A DNA stretch of 15,035 nt. Origin: an uncultured bacterium (GTDB taxonomy: Bacteria > Bacillota > Clostridia > Lachnospirales > Lachnospiraceae). Numbering within the stretch: the stretch's first letter is position 1; every line of letters starts with the position of its first letter. Where the stretch lies: NCBI GenBank assembly GCA_905214365.1, contig CAJMMH010000033.1:1-15035 (forward strand), given 5' to 3'. The translations under genes were made by a program, and so were the position numbers. Below the pieces are notes generated by a model, which worked only from the letters and a program-made list of their open reading frames with translations, was not told where the DNA came from and made no database searches. This document shows, piece by piece, positions 5,969-13,500 of the stretch.

Positions 5969-7297
5969 TTACTTGCCAATAACCATTGCGTAAGCAGCCT
6001 TCATGCCATCCTTCTCGATTACATCGTAGTACTTCTGAACAAGCGGGATCATCTCGGTCAGATCTGCATGCCAGTAGTCCTCTCTCTTCATAATCTCTTC
6101 TACGCTTGCAGTCTTCATAAACTGCATGATCTCCTCACCATCGTTTGCCTTATCGGTACGATAGAACGCAATCAGGGCAGCCATGGACATGGTCAGAGCC
6201 TCCGGATAATTGCCGAACTTCTCCTTGTGCTCAAGAATGGTCGGAAGAACACGTACCTGGAACTTGCTGACAGAGTTCAGAGCGATGGACAGCAGCATGT
6301 GCTTGATGAACGGGTTGGAGAAACGCTCCAGAACTGCCTTTCCGAAGTTGATGTCGGTCTCGGTGTTTCCAAGAGTCGGAACGATTTCTTCGAAGATACA
6401 CTTCTTCAGGAACGCGCTGACAGTCTCATCCTTCATGCACTCGCCAACGGTCTCAAGGCCATACAGATAAGCGCCCAGTACCATGGAAGTATGTCCGCCG
6501 TTCAGGATACGAACCTTTCTCTTCTTGTACGGAGCAACGTCGTCGGTCCATACGATGTTGTAGCCTGCCTTGTTGAACGGCAGCTCGTCCTCGTGATGTC
6601 CCTGGATAACCCACAGATGGAAGATCTCAGCGGTATCAATCAGGTTGTCGGTGTAGCCGAGCTCCTTGCAGATATCAGCAGCCTCTGTTCTCGGATAACC
6701 GGTTACGATACGGTCTACCAGAGTATTGCAGAAATCATTCTCAGACAGCAGCCAGTTCTTGAACTCATCGCCAAGCTCCCACAGATCCGCATACTTCAGA
6801 ACGCATTCCTTCAGGGTATCTGCGTTGTGGTCGATCAGCTCGCACGGCAGAAGGATGAATCCCTTTAAGCCGGTCTGGAATCTCTTGTACAGGAACTGGG
6901 TCAGCTTTGCCGGATAGGACTTTGCCGGAGCATCCGTCAGCTTCTCGGTTCCAAGATACTCGATACCTGCCTCAGTGGTATTGGATACGATAACACGAAG
7001 ATCCGGATTCTCAGCCAGTGCCATGTAATCCTCAAAATTAGTGTACGGATTGATACCTCTGGAGATTACATCAACGTGGGTATGCTCATTGACAACCTCT
7101 CCGTTGTTGATCCCTCTCAGATACAGGTTGTACTCGCCGTTCTGCTGGTTGAGCATGTCAACCATACCTTTTTCGATCGGCTGGATTACAACAACCTTGC
7201 CCTCATACACGCCGGCATCGTTGAGCTTCTTAAAGAAATAATCAACAAAGCCTCTTAAAAATCCGCCTTCGCCAAACTGCATTACTGTTTCTTTCAT
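5969..7297 (-). CDS. uxaB: Tagaturonate reductase (altronate oxidoreductase) UxaB
   Basis: This is a member of the mannitol dehydrogenase / long-chain polyol dehydrogenase family, reducing D-tagaturonate to D-altronate with NADH. It shows QFGEGGFLRGFVDY (7-20), SNTTEAGI (105-112), LPCELIDHNAD (150-160), DRIVTGYP (195-202) and the catalytic K-x4-N-x2-H motif as K261, N266 and H269 in KVRILNGGHT. At 442 residues it is shorter than the E. coli and Bacillus enzymes (about 480). It lacks some 15-20 residues before the nucleotide-binding QFGEG motif, and the rest of the shortfall lies in the C-terminal half. The start at 7297 has AAGGAG at 7305-7310, seven bases upstream. UxuB (fructuronate reductase) is related, but the close match to UxaB throughout and the adjoining uxaA favour tagaturonate. 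Confidence 0.92.
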   Translation of the reverse strand: MKETVMQFGEGGFLRGFVDYFFKKLNDAGVYEGKVVVIQPIEKGMVDMLNQQNGEYNLYLRGINNGEVVNEHTHVDVISRGINPYTNFEDYMALAENPDLRVIVSNTTEAGIEYLGTEKLTDAPAKSYPAKLTQFLYKRFQTGLKGFILLPCELIDHNADTLKECVLKYADLWELGDEFKNWLLSENDFCNTLVDRIVTGYPRTEAADICKELGYTDNLIDTAEIFHLWVIQGHHEDELPFNKAGYNIVWTDDVAPYKKRKVRILNGGHTSMVLGAYLYGLETVGECMKDETVSAFLKKCIFEEIVPTLGNTETDINFGKAVLERFSNPFIKHMLLSIALNSVSKFQVRVLPTILEHKEKFGNYPEALTMSMAALIAFYRTDKANDGEEIMQFMKTASVEEIMKREDYWHADLTEMIPLVQKYYDVIEKDGMKAAYAMVIGK

Positions 7298-7319
7298 GAC
7301 TATTCTCCTTTTTTATTTT

Positions 7320-7481
7320 ATGTACTCCCGGAATCTCGTTGTTTCTGGATTTGCGATAGGATTTTTGTCGGAGGCTCCTGAATTTTTAAGGCATACACAA
7401 TGCGTACGTTGATAAAATTCAGACATCTCCGGCGAAAAATCGGCCGCAAAGACAGGTGCATCAGGAATTCCGAGAGTGCAT
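7320..7481. repeat. Inverted-repeat element B between lacI and uxaB
   Basis: The whole 162 nt can fold into one long imperfect hairpin. The ends ATGTACTCCCGGAAT (from 7320) and ATTCCGAGAGTGCAT (to 7481) pair at 14 of 15 positions. TTTGCG (7350-7355) faces CGCAAA (7445-7450), GATTTTTGTCGGAG (7360-7373) faces CTCCGGCGAAAAATC (7427-7441), and CTGAATTTT (7378-7386) pairs perfectly with AAAATTCAG (7414-7422). The left edge is 22 nt from the uxaB start. The right edge overlaps the last codons and stop of lacI. The terminal sequences resemble element A at 4385-4464. Confidence 0.8.
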
Positions 7482-8501
7482 TTTTTCATCAAGCGTCCTA
7501 ACGGAAGCGCCTTCATCAATGACTGCCTGCAGAAGCACTGTCCTGGCCTCTCCGACCGCGCCTTCCGGCGGCTGCATGCGCCGCAGCAGAAGCTCTGCCG
7601 CTTCCGCGCCCATCTGGTCTACCGGCTGTGAAACAATGGTCATTGCCGGCTGCATTACCTTTGCCAGCTCCCGGTTGTCAAACCCGATCAGAGATACCTG
7701 CTCCGGCACCTGGCAACCGCAGTCCTTGAGCGCGATCAGCGCGCCGAGCGTCATCTCAAAGTTGGTGGCAAACACAGCGGTAAGCCCTGACTCTTCCGCC
7801 AGCAGATCTGTCGTCTGCTGATACGCGCCTTCCATGGTAAAGCCGGCCGTACGGATCAGCCGGTCCGAAACCTCGATTCCGGCTTCCTCCATTGCCGCCC
7901 GGTAGCCAAGCAGACGCTGTCTGGACGTATAAACTTCTTTTGAGCCGATCAGAATCCCGATCCGCCGGTGTCCCCGTTCAATCAGATAGCGGGTGCTGTC
8001 GTAAGCTGCCTGATAGTTATCAAGCAGTACCATATCGAGCTTTGTCTGCAGTCCTTCCGGTTTCCGGTCAATCAGAACAACCGGGACTCCGCGTTTGCGC
8101 GCCTGTACAATCCCTTCCGCTCTGTTTCCGCTGGCAAGAAGAATGATCCCGTCTACCATCTTATTCAGAAGAAACTGCAGAACTTCCTCTTCCCGCTCTG
8201 GCTGCCCGGACGTATCGCACACAAGCACGCCATATCCGTAATGGCGCAGCGTTTCCTCCACCTTCGCCACAATGGACGTCATAAACAGGTTGTTAAGCTG
8301 GGGGATCACGATGCCGACTGTCTTGCTCTGCTTGGTTTTCAGACTTCTCGCAACACTGTTGACCTGAAAATCAAGTTCCTGAATCGCAGCTTCGATTGCA
8401 GCCTGGTTTTTCTCCAGCACATGTCCGCCATTCAGATACTTGGAAATCGTTGCCAGACCAAGCCCCGTTTTGGCTGCAATATCCTTAATTGTTGCTCCCA
8501 T
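7461..8501 (-). CDS. LacI-family transcriptional regulator of the uxa operon
   Basis: This 346-residue repressor has the LacI arrangement: a helix-turn-helix at residues 4-26 (TIKDIAAKTGLGLATISKYL), a hinge helix near 47-58 (VNSVARSLKTKQ), then a periplasmic-binding-protein-like sensor from VGIVIPQLNN (62-71) to the end. It presumably binds a uronate or pathway intermediate and controls the downstream uxaBAC genes. The start at 8501 has a perfect AAGGAGG six bases upstream; an in-frame ATG at 8552 would add 17 residues and has no support. The final residues MHSRNS and the stop lie inside element B, so the C-terminal tail may have been replaced by that element without harming the core fold. 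A 16-bp palindrome upstream suggests autoregulation. The effector is not known. Confidence 0.9.
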   Translation of the reverse strand: MGATIKDIAAKTGLGLATISKYLNGGHVLEKNQAAIEAAIQELDFQVNSVARSLKTKQSKTVGIVIPQLNNLFMTSIVAKVEETLRHYGYGVLVCDTSGQPEREEEVLQFLLNKMVDGIILLASGNRAEGIVQARKRGVPVVLIDRKPEGLQTKLDMVLLDNYQAAYDSTRYLIERGHRRIGILIGSKEVYTSRQRLLGYRAAMEEAGIEVSDRLIRTAGFTMEGAYQQTTDLLAEESGLTAVFATNFEMTLGALIALKDCGCQVPEQVSLIGFDNRELAKVMQPAMTIVSQPVDQMGAEAAELLLRRMQPPEGAVGEARTVLLQAVIDEGASVRTLDEKMHSRNS

Positions 8502-8568
8502 ACGGAACCTCCTTTTCCCGTTTTCGCCTCCAGCGCAGCGCGCTTTCCGCAAAAATGGCAGGTCTGTA

Positions 8569-8584
8569 GGCGAAACGTTTCGCC
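8569..8584. promoter_or_regulatory. LacI-type operator, 16-bp perfect palindrome
   Basis: GGCGAAACGTTTCGCC is a perfect palindrome with the central CG typical of LacI-family operators. It lies about +4 to +19 relative to the predicted minus-strand start near 8587, a position where a bound repressor would block the polymerase. The most likely ligand protein is the LacI regulator encoded immediately downstream. It differs from the usual catabolite-response consensus, but CcpA binding cannot be excluded. Confidence 0.82.
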
Positions 8585-8591
8585 TTTATTT

Positions 8592-8617
8592 AAAAAATAC
8601 CACAGAATCTGTGGTAT
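8592..8617 (-). terminator. Intrinsic terminator of the gltBD-DUF6171 transcript, overlapping the lacI promoter
   Basis: A perfect inverted repeat of 10 bp arms around one base (8597-8617) can form a 9-bp stem ATACCACAG / CTGTGGTAT with an ATT loop. On the minus strand it is followed immediately by five more T's. It starts 23 nt after the stop of the DUF6171 gene, a normal terminator position. The same bases make up the spacer and -10 box of the next promoter. Stem stability is moderate, so it could instead be an operator. Confidence 0.6.
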
Positions 8618-8622
8618 GTCAA
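8594..8622 (-). promoter_or_regulatory. Promoter of the lacI-uxaBAC operon, spacer formed by a palindrome
   Basis: On the minus strand a perfect -35 TTGACA (8617-8622) and a -10 TATTTT (8594-8599) are 17 nt apart. The spacer is almost entirely a palindrome (8597-8617). Transcription would begin near 8587, directly before the operator at 8569-8584, leaving a leader of about 85 nt before lacI. This is the only good promoter I see between gltD and uxaC, so it may drive lacI and all three uxa genes. Confidence 0.72.
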
Positions 8623-8639
8623 GGATTTTTATTCACATT

Positions 8640-8909
8640 TTACCAAAGCCCGCCGCCGGGCTTCGGACAGCGGTTTTCGCTCTTTGCGGCGCGTACCTCC
8701 ACGTAGCATCCGCAGATTCTGCACATGCCGCAAAACAGCTTTTCACAGGTCCCGCAGGCCAAAAGACGTGCTTCGTATACGTCGTCCGGACAGCGGGAGG
8801 CGGGCGCAATCGCGTCCACCGTCCGACGGATCCGTTCATACAGCGGCTCGTCCCCAAGTTCCCGCAGCAGACAGCGGGTACATTGTACCTGCGGAGTCTT
8901 CTGATCCAT
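8640..8909 (-). CDS. Small cysteine-rich DUF6171-like protein
   Basis: This 89-residue protein has ten cysteines: a CTRC pair at residues 10-13, Cys40, then CGTC (52-55), CGMC (60-63), CGC (66-68) and Cys81, ending with GCYVEVRAAKSENRCP. The pattern resembles the small putative metal-binding proteins called DUF6171 in Lachnospiraceae, whose function is unknown to me; zinc or an iron-sulfur cluster is plausible. The ATG at 8909 has GGAAAGGA upstream; a longer reading to 8975 has no good ribosome binding site. It follows gltD by 108 nt on the same strand and is followed by a probable terminator, so it may be the last gene of the gltBD transcript. No signal peptide or membrane segment is visible. 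Confidence 0.85.
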   Translation of the reverse strand: MDQKTPQVQCTRCLLRELGDEPLYERIRRTVDAIAPASRCPDDVYEARLLACGTCEKLFCGMCRICGCYVEVRAAKSENRCPKPGGGLW

Positions 8910-8958
8910 GTCTTTTCCTTTCCGTCCCGCGGTCTGTTTTCCTTGCCTCAGTCCGCTT

Positions 8959-9002
8959 CCCCTGCTTTGCCGCACTGCCTAAGTTCGCAACTGGAGCAGG
9001 GG
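8959..9002. repeat. Inverted repeat between gltD and the DUF6171 gene
   Basis: CCCCTGCT (8959-8966) pairs perfectly with AGCAGGGG (8995-9002) across 28 bases, with shorter complementary segments such as TTGC/GCAA inside. It begins 15 nt after the gltD stop. There is no T run on either side, so it is more likely a 3'-end stabilising or partial attenuating hairpin than a complete terminator. Confidence 0.5.
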
Positions 9003-9017
9003 ACTTCCTTAATTTGG

Positions 9018-10505
9018 TTAAATCAGATTGGTGTAGCCCATCAGCTTCTGATCGACCTCCTTCGCAGCCTCGCGGCCCTCGCGGATTGCCCAGACAACCA
9101 ATGACTGACCGCGGCGCATGTCGCCTGCCGCAAAGACACCCGGTTTGGTCGTCGCAAATCCATCCGGAGCTGTTTTTACGTTGGTCCTCGCATTCAGCTC
9201 GGCCCCGAAGGCTGACGGAACATAGTCCTGCGCGCCGAGGAAACCGGCTGCAATCAGCACAAGCTCCGCTTCCAGCTCGAACTCGCTTCCTTCCACAGGA
9301 ACCATGCGCATCCGACCGGTTGTCTCATCCTTCTGGCTCTCTAATCGGATACAGATCAGCTTACAGAGATTTCCGTCCTTATCCTTGACAAACTCCTTTA
9401 CCGTCGTCTGATAAATCCGCGGGTCATGGCCGAATACTGCGATTGCTTCCTCTTGACCGTAGTCCGTCTTGCAGATTCTCGGCCACTCCGGCCAGCTGTT
9501 CTGCGGCGTGCGGCTGTCCGGAAGCTTCGGCATCATCTCTAACTGCGTGACAGACGCACAGCCCTGACGGATTGCCGTTCCCACACAGTCGTTTCCGGTA
9601 TCACCTCCGCCAATGACAACCACATGCTTGTCCTTTGCACTGATGTAATTGCCGTCCTTCAGTCCGGAGTCTAACAGACTCTTTGTCGTTGCCGCAAGAT
9701 ACTGCACGGCAAAACAGATTCCCTTCGCGTCGCGGCCCGGTGCCTGAATATCTCTCGGATTGGACGCGCCGCAGGCAAGGATAACACTGTCATACTGCGC
9801 AGTCAGCTCTTCCGCGGAAATGTCCTTTCCGACATCGGTTCCGGTCACAAAACGGATTCCGTCCGCTTCCATCAGGCGGATGCGGCGCTCCACGTACTGC
9901 TTTTCCAGCTTCATATTCGGAATGCCGTACATCAAAAGTCCGCCCGGCCGGTCTGCGCGCTCATAAACAGTTACCTGATGTCCACGCCGATTCAGCCAAT
10001 ACGCCGCGGACAATCCGGACGGCCCGCTTCCAACGATTGCCACGCTCTTTCCCGTGCGCTGTCTCGGCGGCTCTGGATGGATATAATTATGTTCAAACGC
10101 ATACTCAATGATTGACCGCTCATTGGCCTTGCTCGTTACCGGCTGGCCGATCAGACCGCAGGTACACGCCGCCTCGCACAGCGCGGGGCAGACACGGCCG
10201 GTAAATTCCGGGAAGCAGTTGGTCTTTGTCAGCCGGTTGTACGCCTGCTGCCAGTTTCCGGTATAAACCAGATCGTTCCATTCCGGAACCAGGTTATTTA
10301 ACGGACAGCCGGAAACCATTCCCTTTAGCGGCTTGCCGGACTGGCAGAATGGAACGCCGCAGTCCATACAGCGTGCTGCCTGCTCCCTTCTCTTTGCCGG
10401 ATCCATCGGCTCGTGAAACTCATTGTAATTTTTGATTCTGCTCTTCGGTGAAGAAGCATCTTCGTCCATACGCTTGTATTCCATAAATCCTGTCGGCTTT
10501 GCCAT
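9018..10505 (-). CDS. gltD: Glutamate synthase (NADPH) small subunit GltD
   Basis: This 495-residue protein is the beta subunit of glutamate synthase. It takes electrons from NAD(P)H through FAD and iron-sulfur centres and passes them to GltB. The N-terminal domain carries cysteine clusters at 46, 49, 54 (CMDCGVPFC) and 106, 110, 114, 116 (CPALCEAACTC) for [4Fe-4S] binding. The FAD motif GSGPSG is at 159-164, and the NAD(P)H-binding GGGDTG at 299-304. The C-terminal GVFAAGDMRRGQSLVVWAIREGREAA is the second FAD-contacting signature. The length is normal (about 490). The ATG at 10505 follows the gltB stop by 14 nt with GGGGGA as ribosome binding site, so the subunits are co-expressed. Confidence 0.96.
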   Translation of the reverse strand: MAKPTGFMEYKRMDEDASSPKSRIKNYNEFHEPMDPAKRREQAARCMDCGVPFCQSGKPLKGMVSGCPLNNLVPEWNDLVYTGNWQQAYNRLTKTNCFPEFTGRVCPALCEAACTCGLIGQPVTSKANERSIIEYAFEHNYIHPEPPRQRTGKSVAIVGSGPSGLSAAYWLNRRGHQVTVYERADRPGGLLMYGIPNMKLEKQYVERRIRLMEADGIRFVTGTDVGKDISAEELTAQYDSVILACGASNPRDIQAPGRDAKGICFAVQYLAATTKSLLDSGLKDGNYISAKDKHVVVIGGGDTGNDCVGTAIRQGCASVTQLEMMPKLPDSRTPQNSWPEWPRICKTDYGQEEAIAVFGHDPRIYQTTVKEFVKDKDGNLCKLICIRLESQKDETTGRMRMVPVEGSEFELEAELVLIAAGFLGAQDYVPSAFGAELNARTNVKTAPDGFATTKPGVFAAGDMRRGQSLVVWAIREGREAAKEVDQKLMGYTNLI

Positions 10506-10519
10506 GATCTTCTTCCCCC

Positions 10520-13500
10520 TTATTTTGTCTTGGCATTCGCGTAAAATGCCTCAATCTGTGCCTGCTCGCTGCTCAGTCCCTTTTCCTCCATCTGAACAAT
10601 CGCATTGAGCATACGCTTGTAATCGTGAGGAATGATCTTCTTAAACCGCGGCAGATAGTCGGAAAAATGATTCAGGATCTGCTTGCCCTTCGCAGAATTG
10701 GTATATGCCACATGATCCATGATCATCTCTTTGAGTTCCATGACATCGTACTTGCTGCTGATCTCTTCAATGGAAATCATCGCCTTGTTCATCCTTGTAT
10801 AAAGGTCGTTGTTTTCATCCAGCACATAAGCGATTCCACCGCTCATGCCGGCCGCAAAATTCTTTCCGGTACGACCAAGGACAACCACGCGGCCTCCTGT
10901 CATGTACTCGCAGCCATGGTCGCCCACGCCCTCGACAACGGCAACCGCCCCGGAGTTGCGGACACAAAAACGCTCGCCTGCTACGCCGTTGATATAGGCT
11001 TTTCCACTTGTTGCGCCGTACAGGGCAACATTTCCGATGATGATATTTTCTTCTGCCTTGAACGGTACGCCCTTCGGCGGGTATACAATCAGCTTTCCGC
11101 CGGACAGGCCCTTGCCAAAGTAGTCGTTACTGTCGCCGACCAGTTCTAACGTCAGTCCCTTCGGGATAAACGCGCCGAAGCTCTGTCCGCCGCTTCCCTT
11201 GCAGTGGATCGTCAGCGTATCCTCTTCAAGCCCGTCCGGATGCTGTCTGGTGATCTCCGCGCCAAGCTGGGCACCGAGCGCGCGGTCGGTATTCTTGACA
11301 TCAATCTCCAGACTGCGCTTCTGTCCGCTGCGTACTGCAGATGACAGCTTTTGAAGCAGAATCTTCTGGTCAATCGTCTTTTCCAGCTCAAAGTTATAGA
11401 CATTCTTTTCATAATATCCGCGAAGCGGCTCGCCCGCGTACGGATTGTTGATGATGCGGCTCAAATCCAGCTCATTGGCACGCGCGAAGCTGAAATCCTT
11501 TCTCTGATACAGCAGATCAGTCCTTCCAATCAGTTCGTCCACGGTACGGATTCCAAGCTTTGCCATGTATTCCCGAAGCTCCTGCGCAACGAAACGCATG
11601 AAATTTACGACATACTCCGGCTTGCCGCGGAAATTTTTGCGCAGTTCCGGATTCTGGGTGGCTACGCCGACTGGGCAGGTATCCAGGTTGCAGACACGCA
11701 TCATTACACAGCCCATGGTTACAAGCGGAGCGGTTGCGAAGCCAAATTCCTCAGCTCCAAGCAGCGCCGCAACCAGCACATCATGGCCGTTCATCAGCTT
11801 TCCGTCCGTTTCAACGATCACGCGGTCACGGAGACCGTTCATAATCAATGTTTGATGCGTTTCCGCAACGCCAAGCTCCCACGGAAGTCCCGCGTTGTGA
11901 ATGGAATTTCTCGGTGCCGCTCCGGTTCCGCCGTCATAACCGGATACCAGAATTACCTGCGCGCCTGCCTTTGCAACACCAGCCGCGACCGTTCCGACGC
12001 CGGCCTCTGAAACCAGCTTGACGGAGATCCTTGCGCGGTTATTTGCATTTTTCAGATCATAGATCAGCTCTGCAAGGTCCTCGATGGAGTAGATGTCATG
12101 GTGCGGCGGCGGGGAAATCAGCGCAACGCCCGGGGTAGAATGTCTGGTCTTCGCGATCCACGGATATACCTTTCCTGCCGGAAGGTGTCCGCCTTCACCG
12201 GGCTTTGCTCCCTGTGCCATCTTGATCTGGATTTCCTTTGCGCTGACCAGATAACGGCTCGTTACGCCGAACCGGCCGGACGCTACCTGCTTGATTGCTG
12301 ACGAACGGTCCAGCCCGTCTCTGCCGACAGTCAGACGTTCCAGCTCCTCTCCGCCTTCGCCGCTGTTGCTCTTTCCGTGGAGCATATTCATAGCAATTGC
12401 CATCGTCTCATGGGCTTCCTTGGAAATCGAGCCGTAGGACATTGCGCCCGTCTTAAACCGCTTTACGATTTCCTCAACCGGCTCAACCTCTTCAATCGGA
12501 ATGCCTCCGTCCTCCGGGAATCGGATTTCCATCAGATTTCTCAAATTAATTGCGTCGTCTTCCTCGCGCAGCAGCGCGGAATACTGCTTGAATTCCTCAT
12601 AGTTTCCGGTTCTTGTGGACTCCTGCAGCAGATGGATGGTCTGCGGATTGTACAGATGCTCCTCCTGACCGCTTCTCGCCTTATGAAAGCCGATGCTGTC
12701 CAGTGTCAGATCAACCTCCAGTCCAAGCGGGTCAAATGCTCTGGAATGAAGCGTTTCCACATCGTTTGCAATATCCTTGAGCGTGATGCCGCCGACACGG
12801 GATACCGTTCCGGCAAAGTACCGGTCAACCAGCTCCTGGCTCAGTCCGATTGCCTCGAATACCTTGGAGCCCTGATAGGACTGAATCGTAGAAATTCCCA
12901 TCTTGGACGCAATCTTGACGATTCCGCTGATGACTGCCTTGTTGTAATCCTCAACTGCCGCGTAATAATCCTTATCCAACATGCCGACATTAATCATGTA
13001 ATGAATTGCTTCCTGGGCAAGATACGGATTGATTGCGCTGGCTCCATAGCCAAGCAGCGCCGCAAAGTGATGCACGTCTCTCGGTTCTCCGGTTTCAAGA
13101 ATCACAGACATTGAAGTACGCTTTTTGGTGCGTACCAGATGCTGCTGCAGCGCGGAAACGGCAAGCAGGGACGGAATTGCCACATGGTTCTCGTCCACGC
13201 CGCGATCGCTCAAAATGATAATATTCGCTCCATCGTGGTGTGCGCGATCTACCTCGATAAACAAACGCTCGATTGCTCTTTCCAGGGAAGTATTCTTATA
13301 ATAGGTAATCGGAACGGTCTTGACCTGGAAGCCCTCCTGCTTCATTGCCTTAATCTTCATCAGGTCGGTATTGGTCAGGATCGGGTTGTTGATATTGAGC
13401 ATCCGACAGTTCTCTGCGCAGTCCTCCAACAGATTTCCGGCATTTCCGATATATACGTTAGTTGACGTAACGATCTCCTCACGGATGGAATCGATCGGCG

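Noticed and set aside
7313..7519. A 68-codon minus-strand frame between lacI and uxaB
   Set aside because: It overlaps the end of lacI and is made of the inverted-repeat element; no ribosome binding site, so a by-product of the repeat.
7968..9104. A 378-codon plus-strand frame spanning lacI, the operator region and DUF6171
   Set aside because: It crosses two genes and a promoter/terminator region on the other strand, is rich in Pro, Ser and Phe, and has no usable start signals.
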